DNA of 64,000 nucleotides from Gigaspora rosea (lineage: Eukaryota > Glomeromycota > Glomeromycetes > Diversisporales > Gigasporaceae). The position numbers were made by a program, and so were the translations under genes. The DNA is taken from positions 97,769 to 161,768 of the forward strand of contig QKWP01000791.1 of assembly GCA_003550325.1 (NCBI GenBank), written 5' to 3'. Below are positions 48,841 through 61,500 of the stretch, piece after piece. How positions within the stretch are numbered: position 1 is the first letter of the stretch; each line of letters starts with the position of its first letter. The notes under the pieces were generated by a model. The model was not told the DNA's origin and did not search any database. It saw only the letters and a program-made list of their open reading frames with translations.

Positions 48841-50973
48841 AATGAATTGAATAATTAAATAATAATGTATTTAATAAATTTTTAATTTTTTCGCATAATT
48901 TCAAAATTAATTAAAGTATATCGTAACAAATTGAATAATTTTTAAATTAAATATTTATTGAACTTTATATAAATTTTAATTATTTTAAATTATGTCGCAT
49001 CATTTTGAAATATTTTTATGAAACATAATTTTCAATAAATGCTAACATAATAAATTAAATACTTTAGTTTAATTTAAAATATAAACAGAATTTCTATACT
49101 TTCAAAAAGATATAAATATGATTAAAAACTTCTTTTTTTTTTTCGTAAAAAATTTTATTTTCAAATATCTTTAAAATTTTAAATCAAATTGAAATTATTA
49201 TAATCTTAGAATAAAATTTTACTATTTCTCTTTAAATATCAAATATAATCCTAATCTCATAAAATGTTTAGCTTCAAAATGTTCTTTTTGCATTCGTACA
49301 TTTCCATCACGAAATGGATTGAGTAAACATATGTTCAAGTGTCTTAATACTATCAAAGATGTTCCAGTTTTTGCCAAAAGTGCTAAGAGTTTTTGCAAGT
49401 CTTCGCTTTTTGATAAATTGCCTCAATATGATATTAATGAAGACCAATTAGATATTGGATATTCCTCTTCTTCTAAAACCTCTAAAAAAATTTCATTTAA
49501 AAATATTAACTTTAGTAATCCTGTGCAAAATTTTAATTTAGAGAGTAATATTGTGAATTTATCTAATGATGATAATTTGTTTGAGAATTTAGCAGATATG
49601 TCTTTTGAATTGGAGGATAACACATATTCAAAAAATTTTGAAGTCGATCCTAATACTAATATTCTTAATGAATTTGAAAATACTTCGCAAGATTATTGTG
49701 AATTATCTGATGATATTTCAGTTAGCCCAGATTATTTCGAGGATATGCAAAATAATTCATCTGACGATAAAAATCAAGAATATGATGAATTACCTAATGA
49801 AGCTTATGCTGATTTAATAGTTTTGGTTGCAAAATATAAACTAAGTAATGCAGCTAGAAATGCAATTATCTTATTCTTTAATAAGCATTCAAATTATTCC
49901 AAATCTCCATTACCAAAAAATATTAAACAAAGAAAACTATTTATAAATAATATGAAATCTAATTAGTCATATAAGAAAACTAAAGTATTGGATCATGATA
50001 ATACTGAGTATTTCTTATATCATATGCCATTAATAAGTTGTATTCAAAATATATTAGAAATTCCTGATATATTTCAAACTTTTGCACTTGAATATGAAGA
50101 ATTATATAAAACTACTAAGGTATATTAACTTTAATATTATTTTTATATACATATTTATTTTGTTTTTATTAATTAATTTTTTTTTTAAAGAATAGTAAAG
50201 AAAATATTTATAAAGAGCAAAATAATGGACAATGGTAAAAAACCACTCAAAGTACTTTACCAACTGGTGCAAAAATTTTATCCATTATTTTATATTCTGA
50301 TACTACCAATTGTGATTCATTGGGTAAAAGCTAGCTTCACCCAATATATTTATCACTTGGAAAATACCTACATAGTGCAAAAATAAACCGGATGCAAAAC
50401 AATTACTGGTTATTTGCCAATAATAAAATCTTCTAATTTAGAAAAAGAAATAAAAAGACAAATATTTCATAAATGTTCAGACATAATTTTAGAACCAATT
50501 CAATCATTCTCAAAAAACAGAACTAATTTGTTACTTATAACAAATTTATTTGGTTCTATCCAAAAATTTCAACAATAATCGCAGATTGGCCAGAAGCTGC
50601 AACCTTTTGCTTAACATATAAATCAACAAAGTTTAAACATCCTTGCCATTTTTGTTTAGTTAAAAGAGATAATTTGACAAATACAAATTTTATTAAAAAA
50701 GATATGGAACTTAGAAATCATGAAAATATACAATAATATTATAATAAGAATGAAGGACAAACAATAAGCATTGAATCGGTACCAAATATTTTTTGGAAAT
50801 TTAGATAAATTTAATATTCTAATTAATTAAATATATGAATATATTTAAAATATTTCGAATAATTTTAAGATTTAAAATTAATTTTACTATAACGATTTTT
50901 AAATTAATTTTAAAATTTTCGAAACATTGCGAAATATTTAATATTAATTTTACTATAACGATTTTTAAATTAA

Positions 50974-51199
50974 TTGTCGCAGCTGATGCTGAAAATGACT
51001 GATGCTGAAATTTGGGATCTCGATTTGAAACTATAAGCCCTGCTAAAATCCACAGATACTCTTTAAATATCAAATATACTCCCAAACCTCACCCTAACCC
51101 TATAAGACAAAAACGAAAAAATCACACAAAAAAATTTTAAAATTTCATATTAAAGTAGGTCAAAATTTCAGCATCAGCCGTTTTCAGCATCAGCTACAA
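50974..51199. mobile_element. MITE in an intron of the Plavaka gene
   Basis: Ends AGCTGATGCTGAAAATGACT and (complement) AGCTGATGCTGAAAACGGCT, both continuing GATGCTGAAATTT. The outermost bases (TTGTCGC against TTGT) and the TTAA-like flanks are uncertain. Contains TCACCCTAACCC. Confidence 0.8.
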
Positions 51200-51943
51200 C
51201 ATTAATTTTAAAATTTTCGAAATGTTGCGAAATATTTAATATTAATTTAACAATTTTTAAGATAATTTTAAAACTTTCGAATCATTGATAATATTTTAAA
51301 ATAACTTAAATTATTTTAAAAAAAGATTAAAATTCGTAATATATAATATATAATTTAATATCAATTTTTTATTTTAGAAATATCAATATTTACGAAGCCA
51401 CAGTAATTAATAAAATACATCATTTAAATTTGGGATTATTTAACTATCAAATTACTTTTATACATGATTTTTTAAAACAATCATATGGAGCTTCAATACT
51501 TGATAAAGTGAATAAAAGATTAGCAAATATTCCTAGATTTCCAGAACTTAAAATATTCAAAAATGGAATTCAATCACTTTCTAGAATTACAGCTAATAAA
51601 TATTGTAATCTTATGAAAGTTATAATATTTGTTCTGAATAACCTAGATATCAGTGAAGCATTAAATAAAAAGTTGTTGAATCTTTAAATATGTATATTAT
51701 GAGTCAATCTGAAGAATTTGATGACCAAAGTTTGAAAGATTTTGCAATATTTCGAATTTATTCAAATTTATTTATTGATATTTTAATATTTTAATTAACT
51801 AATTTTAATAACTAATATTAATATAATTATTTCTAGAATTTAATAATAAATTGGGCTTAACAGTTTATTAATATTTTTCAAACAAGTACTTCATTAGAAT
51901 TAAAGTTTCCAAAATTACATTCATGGATATACCATACTATTGA

Positions 51944-52000
51944 TTTAATTAAACAAAATTACATTCATGGATATACCATACTATTGATTTAATTAAAAAG
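51944..52000 (+). repeat. 46-bp tandem duplication in a Plavaka exon
   Basis: AAAATTACATTCATGGATAT and what follows is present twice in tandem, breaking the frame at the HSWIYHTIDLIK motif. The second copy restores the text. Confidence 0.8.
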
Positions 52001-52900
52001 TATGGTACTTTAAATGGGTTCTCTATTGAAACCTATGAAAGTTTTCATAAAGATTTTGTTAAAATGCCTTATTATTTAACTAATAAACAAAATATAGAAA
52101 TTCAAATAATGAAATTGGTAATTATTTAAATTTTTTTAATAATATTTAGTATTTTTATAAAACTTTACTAAATTATTTTAAATTAATAGATTCAGAAGCA
52201 GACTATTGCAATGAAATTATTAACAGGCAAATCAAAAAATTTAAAACTATAAGCCCTTATAAATTTACAAATTTAATTTGGACTTTTAGTTTAAATAATG
52301 CTCAGAAATTTATTAACCAACAATTAAAAGACTATAATTCAAGTTCTAAAATATATTTTGGACTTGAAAATTTTTTAGAACATTTAACTATATATTTTAA
52401 TTCAACAAATGTTAATTTAGACAATTATATAGTTAAAATATATAGCTCAATAACTTCAGAAAATGAGGCTATAATTAGAGCAACTGATAATTTTTATGGA
52501 AAAGCCTGGTATAGCAATGTAGCAGTTGCTATGAATTTTGAAAAACTATTTGAATATATATCAGATCAAGAAATCTGTTATAGACAGGTATTTTTCATAG
52601 TTTAATTTTTAATTTCTAATTTTTTAAAATACAGTATTAACATAAATTTTAATATTTAATTTTTAGATATATTTATTAGTGAAACTTGAATATAATAAGG
52701 AATCTTTAATACATAATCTAGCATTAATTCAGTGGTATAATTTTAAATCTGACAGGAATCCATATTATTATAGATGTCCTAGGCTTAAATTAACTGAATT
52801 ATTTAATGTAACTGATATTAAAGCAATTAGAAATCAAGTTTATATAATTCCCTGCTTTGACAAAACAAATGAATATTTAGTAAACAAATATATTTTTTAA

Positions 52901-53449
52901 TAAAAAATCTTAAATATAATTAAAATTATTTAAAAGTTTTAGAAACTATTAATTATCACAATTATTTAAATAAACTAAAATATCTAAAAATAAAAAAAGT
53001 ATTTCGAATATATTTAAAAACTTGAATAATTAAATTATTAATAAAACAAAATTAGATATTTTACTATAAAAGCAATCTAAAAAATTCAAAATATTTCGCA
53101 CAATATAAACATTATATTAAATATAACAAAATATTAAAAAGTAAAAAGACAGAAATTAAATTATATGACAAAAATTCAAAAGTATTCGCAAGATTGTAGA
53201 GTATTTAAAATTTTAAAATATTATATTTATTTATAAATCAAAATTAATAATATAAAAGATAAAAAATATAATAATGTAATTAATAAAAAAAAATAAAAAT
53301 ATATAATAAAAAAAAATTCGAAGAAAAATTTTTAAAAAAAAACAGTAAAAAAATAAATATAAAAAAATAATTGCAAGAAAAAGCATTAAAAAAATAAAAA
53401 AAAAAAGATTAAAACAAAATAAATAATAAAAAGAATAAAAAAAAATTTT
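52901..53449. other. A/T homopolymer-rich spacer between convergent genes
   Basis: No frame; separates the 3' ends of the transposase (plus) and the companion gene (minus). Confidence 0.6.
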
Positions 53450-55235
53450 AAACCAAAATTATTGAAACTCTTGGTGACCAGCACCTTTTTGAGAACTTGC
53501 ACTAGCAGATGAAGTTTCTTGTTGAGGATCATCGTACTAGTATTGCAGATCATCGTATTATAGATCATCATGTTGAGAATCAGCATGATGGCTTTCTTCG
53601 GAATCATCCACAATTTCTTAAACATCAGCTAAAGTAGTAGTTGTTTGTGCAGGTCTTGTAGAAAAAGCATGATCTCGTTTGCTTCTCTTAGTCTAAATAT
53701 TATTTGTAATATTAAAAAATTTATATAATTAAAAAAATATAGTGCATAGCTTTATTAGAATATAATCTTTATTTTTGCTATTTTGGATGGTTGCGACTTT
53801 CTTCGCTTTTTTCTGCTTTCTCTTATGTCTTCAACAACCTCTTCATCACTTGTTTCTTCGTCCGAAGCTGAAGAGAGAAACTTTTCACCTTTTTGCAACT
53901 TGCACTTTTTTTTGAAATTTTTGATTTTCATTTAATTAAATTTTATTATTTTTTAATTTTAAAATATTTCGCAAATATTTAGCTTATTTTACTTACTAAA
54001 TTTTTATAAGTCTATTTTTCACAATGTTTTTTCTCATTGTGAATTTTTCATAATGTTGGCTTAGCGTTATATAGCATACTGTAATAGCATATGCCATTTT
54101 CATGTCCAATGGTATTGTAGTAGGCCATAGTTTTGTAAGGATTCTTGCCATATACGTGTCAATTGGGTCAGAGAATATCAGAGTGAAAAGCTTTTTATAG
54201 CAAAACTTTGTTTTGTCAGAAGCTTTCCACTCCATAATTTTTGATGGGCCATATTTGTATTTATTGAATCCAAATTGTTTTCGCCAAATACTGAAAATAA
54301 TGCTTGTTTAATTTGTATGGTCAAAACGCTTCTTAATGATCGATGCTGCTTTAATAGCTAAAAATTTAATATAATTATTATAAAGTTAAATAATTTTGAA
54401 ATATTTTAAATATATCTAAATATTTAGAAATGATTATTTTATGCAAAAATTAAAATTATATTTCTAAATATTTCAATATATTCAAAAATCATTATTTTTA
54501 ACATATTTCGAAATAATTTGAACCGTTTCGAAATAATTCAAAACATTTAAAAATATTTAGAATTTTAACTTAACAAAAAATTAAAATACTTACAGGTCCG
54601 GCAATGTTCTGCTTATAATAAGTGGCCCATCTTTTGTCTAAAAGGCTATCATAATACTCGCTCTGATTCTCTGACAGATATTCTTCTGCAGCTTCCTTAT
54701 ATTCTTCTTCAGAAGAGTATATTGCAGTTTCAATTAATATTTTTGCAGCAGCTTTAACCGTTTGCTATTTCAAAAAGATAAAAGATAAGTATTCTTAAAT
54801 ATTTTAAAATAAAAAAAATAATTAAAAATTTACCTGAATAAAACTGTTTTCATGAGCTAGATCAAAGCTTTCTAACATTATTTCTTTAACTTCCGCCAAT
54901 CTTCGATCCATCTGATTAATTTTTTCAGATAGATCGTCAAGTTTATTTAAAATTTTATTTAAGTTCCTGAAATATCTTAAAAATTAAAAAAAAAATCATA
55001 ATTTTATGATTAAGTAAAAAAAAAATTTAAAAAGCATAGAATATTTAATACCTACAGGATGTCTTGAAGTAATTTGAGTAACTGGTGACGATGGTCCACC
55101 TTCAGAAGTAACACCTTTAGAGGTAACAGAACGCTCAGTTGATACCTCTAGATTTTTTTTTATTTCCTGCATGCATTTGTGCGAAAACACTTGGATTTCT
55201 TGGCAATTTTTAGCATTTTTTGAAATTATGAAATA
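53450..55235 (-). pseudogene. Companion gene convergent to the Plavaka transposase, unknown family, decayed
   Basis: Exon pieces on the minus strand: CMQEIKKNLEVSTERSVTSK and PSSPVTQITSRHPVG (about 55180-55050); a coiled coil NKILNKLDDLSEKINQMDRR / LAEVKEIMLESF (about 54955-54850); TVKAAAKILIETAIYSSEEE to DKRWATYYKQNIAGP (54765-54600); AIKAASIIKKRFDHTN (stop) TSIIFSIWRKQFGFNKYKYG and MEWKASDKTKFCYKKLF, DMKMAYAITVCY (54358-54000); an acidic/basic tail KFLSSASDEETSDEEVVED (about 53880) and KRSKRDHAFSTRPAQTTT (about 53690) ending near 53450. Introns end in canonical dinucleotides. At least two stops and one shift are present. I do not recognise a named domain. The tail-to-tail position beside the transposase suggests an accessory protein of the same element, but terminal repeats enclosing both were not found. 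Confidence 0.55.
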
Positions 55236-55304
55236 AGTGAAAGTAGTGTATAAAATAAATAAATATAATAAAAAATAATAATAATAAAAAGGAAAAATCT
55301 AAAT

Positions 55305-55501
55305 GGTGCCCCTGTGCATTTTGTGCCCCCTAATGTACTAATAATTAATTCTGCCTAGAATTAGGTTTAGGGTTAGATTAAAGTTAAAATTAAGATTAGT
55401 ACAGAATTGCGAGTGGATCATTTTTTGTTAGAAGTGCAACAGGGGTTACCCTAGTAAATTTTGAGATATCAAAATAGAGGGCACAATGTGCATGGGGCAC
55501 C
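55305..55501. mobile_element. MITE with GGTGCCCC ends
   Basis: GGTGCCCCTGTGCATTTTGT at the left, complement of GGTGCCCCATGCACATTGTG at the right; 197 bp. Contains TTAGGTTTAGGGTTAG. The target duplication is not clear. Confidence 0.8.
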
Positions 55502-56027
55502 GTCTAGTCCAGTTCTAATAAAAAATAAGAAAATAAAAAAATAAAAATACAAATTAGAAATAAAATAAATGATAAAAATAAAAAATATAACTATATTAAA
55601 GAAAAATTAATATGAATAAAGCGAATACTGTAATTGTAAATAGTTTTTAGGTAATAGGAATTGAGAAAATTCTATGTGATGATGAAAAAGATAGAGTGAG
55701 AAAGAGAGATAGAGAAAGAGAGAAATAAAGAAAAGGGAAAAAGATAAAAAGAGAGATAGAGATAGGTTTGGGTTAGTTTAAATTTAGAAAGTTTAATTTG
55801 AAAATATGCGAAATGTTTGAAAAGTTTTAAAAGTAAAAATAAATGCACAAAATAAGTAAAGTATATAGAGTTGCAGATATTTAGAAGGTCCAAGGTAGTA
55901 CATTACTCTTCACATCATATAAAATTTATATATAATCATATTAAACGTCACGTCATATACGTCATATTAAACGTCATAGTAAATGTTCATTTATATTCTA
56001 ATGTCTGCAGCTCCATCAGAAAATTTT
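55502..56027. other. A-rich intergenic, no gene seen
   Basis: A purine tract AGAGAAAGAGAGAAATAAAG-like at about 55685-55765 and short CGTCATATTAAACGTCA repeats at about 55944-55978. Confidence 0.5.
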
Positions 56028-56160
56028 ATACATAGATATTGATCGATATATAGCACTTAATCGTTTTATATCGATTATATAATATCATTATATATCGATT
56101 AAAAATATCGTTATATATCGATTAATTGGATAAAATCGATATATATCTATAATCGATATA
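56028..56160. repeat. CGATATATA repeat element, left half, interrupted by the LINE
   Basis: Begins AAATTTTATACATAGATATT like the copy at 40070. The last 15 bases (56146-56160, TCTATAATCGATATA) are the LINE target duplication. Confidence 0.8.
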
Positions 56161-56381
56161 AAAATGTACAAAAAAACTCTTTCCCGTAGATCACTAAACC
56201 AAATCCAGAGCTTAGAGAAAACACAAAATATACATAGGAAAACAAACAACACTTGCTTAATTATAGGCCTTGGGGCCTAATTTAACACCTAAACACAGTT
56301 CTCGTTTAGTTACCATTCAAAATAACTAAAAGAAAGGAAGATAGCCTTTTTACCACACCCCGTGTGTTCTCGCACTTCTTT

Positions 56382-58491
56382 ATGATGGCTTCTGGCCAAC
56401 GACCAACAGAAAATCCTATGGAAGACATTCAACAAACTTCTTTAACTTCGTTTGACGAGATCTATGCTAACGTCAAAGAGGCAATAGACGCACCTACAGG
56501 TCCTTCTGCTAAACGTGTCAAGACCCAATACCTGCCCTCCCCCAACACCGCCCCTCCCACTCCCAAATTTTTGCTCAAAAGTGGCGATTCCAGTTTACCT
56601 CCGACAAATTCATCAATGACGTCACCATATCAAAACACAGCAACAAGCATGGGAAATTTGATGATCATGCAGACCAATTCGATTCCCACGCTACCTAATG
56701 TAAACACTCTGGACCAATTGCCTGGGGATATTCCCATACCCGATCTCGCTGAACCACCCACCAACCCCAACCCATGGGCCAACCCACCTGAACAGCAAAA
56801 TCAACAGATTCTCCCTGACTCTTTAACCAATCCGATCGACCCAGACGCCATGGAGACCGAATCCAATGCCACCATTGAACCTGACGTACCCCGGAAACTC
56901 TACAGCTGAGCACATGCCCCGACCAAAAGGATCAAAAGAACTACCACAGATTGGATTACAGAAACCTTAAAGATTACAGCTAGACGTCATGACCTTACAT
57001 TTGACAGCAACTAATGGAACTATGAAACGATCATTGAGGCCTTTGACTCACTCGAAAAATTAGAACAATTTCTGTCACACAAACTTCGCTCAATACCCAC
57101 TCGCTTCAATATCCCGACCGCTATTAACCAAAAGATTCAATACATGGATACCGCCTTCTTTAGATCATTTACTAGAGACAAAAATGCAGCACCGCACATC
57201 AGAAAGAATTTGATTCACTATTCGAAATGGCACTAGAGAAATTTCGTCGCCACAATGATGTACGATTTGTCAACAAAGTAAACCGTCAACAGATTTACGA
57301 GAAATTAAGAATTAAATTAGCAGTCAACTACTTATGCAACCTCAACTTCTTATTGCTCAGACCCTATGACTATGCTAGACACATCTACTACTGTTTAAAC
57401 TTGGCAAAAATCTCACCCAAACTTATGTTCGAACAAACCCGTACTTGCCTTTACTCATCGCATGAGGACCTGCTATTACCACTCCCAACTCACCCCAAGA
57501 CATAGATGAGGAAATACTCGCTGCACTACCACACTCACTTCCATTAGCAGATAGAAGAAACACCAGAGCTATCCTAACATCCCTATGCAAGGTATACAAG
57601 TTCAAACAACTCCCAGAGACCTACTTCGAATATTCCATCATACCGTTACCTTACTATATCGAAGAACTACACCCCTCGGTCCGTAACCTGTTTCCTATCA
57701 CCGACTGGGAAACGCTCAAATGCCTAGGAGAATATCGCCAAAAATTAAAAGTATACTACAGTTTCGAACGGATCCATGCAGAATTTTTCCAACTTACTGC
57801 AGAAAAAAAAAAACTACCTACAACTATAAAAGCACTGAACTCCGCAGTCAGACATCTTTTCCCATATGAACCCAAAGACAACATTGAACTACGTAACTTG
57901 GTCAAAAAATTGAGGGATCACTACTCCTTCAAACGCATTCCCAATGACTTCTTCGTACAAAAACCGAACTTGCTTGCGGACCTATACCAAGTCAAAACAC
58001 AACTAAAATACACCTTTCCGATCACCGACGATGAATTAGCCAAGGAATTCATCAAAGAGATTGAAGGAAATTACAAATTCAACTGGCCTATCCCACTATA
58101 CTACATGACTGTGAACCCAACAGATTTATCCAATCTACCTAAAGACCACAACCTGATCGACAAAGACAAAGTGAACCTAACCATTCCAATTAGGTCCTCA
58201 AAGTCACTGGTCGAAACCTCCAGACAACTACGCTCACACTACTACTTCTATCATATACCAGAGAATTGGATTAAAATTATAGACAACATAGACGGAAGAC
58301 CCAACCTACCTACCGACTTAGAAAAGGCAATCGTGGCCATCACCCAGATTGAGGAATGCAAACACTTACAACTCCCCATTAGAGAATACAATGATATCCA
58401 AACTACGATCAAAACCTTGCGCAAACACTTTCGCTTCCGCAGCTTCCCTACGTCATACATCCACGTACCAGATCTCCCACCACCAAGCTGA
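56382..58491 (+). pseudogene. LINE ORF1, RNA-binding candidate with six internal repeats
   Basis: The start is ATG 56382 (MMASGQRPTENPMEDIQQTS). A Pro/Thr/Asn-rich region of about 170 residues precedes TGA at 56907-56909. The frame continues (APTKRIKRTTTDWITETLKI) with another stop at about 57010, shifts near 57205 (EKFRRHNDVRFVNKVNRQQI) and near 57487, then stays open to TGA 58489-58491. This last part has six copies of an L-R-x-H-Y-x-F-x-x-I-P-x-x-(F/Y)-(F/I) motif at 57583, 57745, 57910, 58060, 58228 and 58417, about 50-63 residues apart. No classical RRM or CCHC motif was seen here. By position it should be the nucleic-acid chaperone of the element. Confidence 0.75.
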
Positions 58492-58520
58492 AACATGTTC
58501 GACAATTACTCACCATCCAA

Positions 58521-61500
58521 ATGAGCACAACTACCACTTACAGAGAATCTCCTTCTCCAACACACCCTACTTCCGATGTACAACAAACTCTGCAACTATC
58601 CTTCTCAAATACATACTCCTTCCTATAAGTGACGAAAACATAAACCGCACACTAACCATAACAAATTCACAGGCCGAAAAACTTCTCTCGCAATCCATTG
58701 ACACTGGACTCAACATTGCTACCCACAATAAATGAGGCCTTTCTAGACTAGAAAAAACACAAAGCTGGATAGATTACTGCATGGAGGCCAACCTTCATAT
58801 AATCTCGTTGACCGAAACAAAATTAACCGACTCAAGAGCCAAGAACTTGACTAACCCAATATATTTCTTTTATACTTCCAACTATGTAAACAACTACACT
58901 CTGGACCTGGCCTGGGTACAGCGCTTATGGTCCACAATCAACTCCAACCTTACGTCCACGACATCAAAACCCTACCAGGCACTGCAATTTACGTCGACTT
59001 ATTCTTTCCGAATAACAAAACTCACATAATCTCGACTTACTTGCCATCTAGCACCAGCCACCCTCAACTCAACAAATGAACTCAAGAAAAAGTATTCGCT
59101 TGGTTCTTGGAAGCGAAAAACAGGAACTGGAACACGTTCCTCCTTGGCGACCTAAATGCCAACCAGTCCAGGGACAAGAAATTCCCACTCTTCAACAACC
59201 TTAATGCAATACACGCAGTCAGCCTACTATCCCTCTACAATATTACGGAACCTACCTGGATAGGACCGAATACCTCTAGCCAGATCAATGACATTTGGTT
59301 CAACTCGGATCTAATTCAGAACATAGATGAACCAACCATTACTGCTGCTGACTATATATCTGATAGTGATCACAGAATTATCTCCGCAACCTGGCATATA
59401 GAAATTTGCAAACAAAAAACCCAGTGAAACAAAAAGAAGAAACGAAAAATGTATCAATATAATAAAATGACAAAGGAAGACTGGGAAAGCTTTTCCGCTA
59501 AAACAGACTTATTACTTTCACAAGCCTTACCCGTAGAAGACCTAACTTGGGATACCCAACAATTAAACAAAACCTGGAATACTTGATCGTCAACAATTAA
59601 AAGGATGCTCAACAAACACGTCCCATATATATATACTAGGCAGAAGAAGTTCTTTGCCCTATCACTAAAAGCAACCAACCTACATCTAGCACTGAAGTTC
59701 ATGAACAAATGTTTACGCTTACTAACCACTGAATCCCCCAACTGCTGCCTGAAAACTTGTAATAAACTCCTACATACCGCATCTACTCTCGCCGAGTTGA
59801 AAATCACCCCTATTACTCAATTAGACCTAGATTCCCCATCGACAACTATTCCTAAACTAAAACAAATCCGTCATACAATTTGGACCGCCCGTAATTTGGA
59901 AAAATTGCAAGAACAAAGCAAAAAAATCGACTACTACGTCAACAGACGTTATAATGACTTCAAAGAAAATACAACCAGAATGCTTGACAGCATCCTGAAA
60001 CGAAGACCAGAACCAGTGCGCACAAACAAAATAATCCTCCCTGATCGAATCCTAATCGACAAAGCTGAAATAAAAACACATGTCAGATCACACTTCAAAA
60101 CTTGGACAGAATCAAACCCACAAAACCCGCAATGGGAGAAGGATTGGGAAGAAGCCTACTCACCCATAGCTGAAATCTATTACACTCGATGAATTAAAAG
60201 AAACCATAAACAATGCTTCTAAAAATAAAGCAACCGGACCGCTAGCTGTTTCTAATGAAATTCTACAACAACTCTCTGACCTAACACTATCCTCTCTACT
60301 AAAAATCTTTAATAACTGCATACGCCTAAAACAGGTACCACAACAATGGCTAAAAGCGAATATCTGGCCAATACCAAAAAAACCAGAGTACAAATACAAT
60401 CTCAGCACCACGCGACCCATCACATTGATCGATCACACCCGGAAATGCTTTACAAAAATTTTAACTACCAGATTAACTTCAACCATAATGAGGCGCGAAA
60501 TACTCTCTCTGATGAACTTTGCGGCGTTTCCTCACCAAACTACGCTAATACCGGTTTTACAACTAACACAAATTCTTGAGGATGCTTCCATCAATCAAAA
60601 GGAAATTTGGACACTTTCACAGGACATGTCAAAAGCTTTCGACTCAGTCCACATCGACACACTAGCCAAAGCACTTCGCCGAATAAAAATCCTGGAAACA
60701 ATAATCGACCTCCTAGTCTACATACTATCCAACCGAACCAACCAAGTTATTACTGATCTCGGTTTCACTGAACCTTACTCAATAATGGATGGAATTGACC
60801 AGGGAGAAACCTTCTCCCCCTTGCTATGGAAAATATATTACGATCCCCTTATCTCAACCATCTACAAGAAATTTACTGGCTATTCCAGTAGTATCCAGAC
60901 TAACCCACCTAAACTAATCAACTCATCAGTAATAGCATACATGGACAACTCCCTCTGGCTCGCCCCTAACAAACAAACCCTCACAGAAATCCTAGATCTC
61001 GCAACTAGCTTTTACAAACTAAACAACATAAAAGTTAATCCCTTCAAATCCTTCTTAATCACTAACTCTAAGCTCTCTCCACAATCCGTCTGCTTTAACG
61101 GCACAACAATTACCGCTCTCCCTAAAAACACCCCTTTCAAATACCTGGGTGCCTGGTACACGACTAACAAAACTCCCAACCACGTCCAAAAACTCATAAT
61201 TTCAGAGATCAAAACAAACCTAAGAAAACTACACTATGCTAAAATAACTGAAAAACAAGCCGCCTACATTTACAATCACGTCATTATACCTAGATTTCAA
61301 CACCGTATCCTCTCCTCTTACCTAAACCCTTCACAACTTACCTCCATCAATAAGTTAATAACAAAAATCATCAGATCGAAAACAAAAATAGCCAGAGGCG
61401 TACCCAACTCCTTCCTGAACTGTGATGCGATATATGCTGTGACCAACATAGAACAAGCGCAACTGACTACCCTCATAACAAACCTACAGCGCAATTTAAA

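Larger units (their letters stand above)
49255..52900 (+). pseudogene. Plavaka-type transposase, six exons, several stops
   Basis: It starts with a C2H2-type finger, CSFCIRTFPSRNGLSKHMFK (about 49279-49340), followed by an acidic linker. Exons: to 50119, 50191 to about 50800, 51377 to about 51780, about 51837-52125, about 52190-52587, about 52667-52900; introns end in TTTAG or similar. Plavaka-style text: GAKILSIILYSDTTNCD (about 50262), TGYLPIIKSS, ADWPEAATFCLTYKSTKF (about 50585), KHPCHFCLVKRDN, KIHHLNLGLFNYQITF, FPKLHSWIYHTIDLIKKYG, GFSIETYESFHKDFVKMPYY, and a last exon ending TNEYLVNKYIF (TAA about 52898). Stops: TAG 49964, TAA about 50383, TAA about 50732 (after ENIQ), TAA about 51868, plus a shift near 50550 and a 46-bp duplication at 51944-52000. 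Plavaka proteins cut and paste DNA with a DDE nuclease; this copy cannot. Confidence 0.82.
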
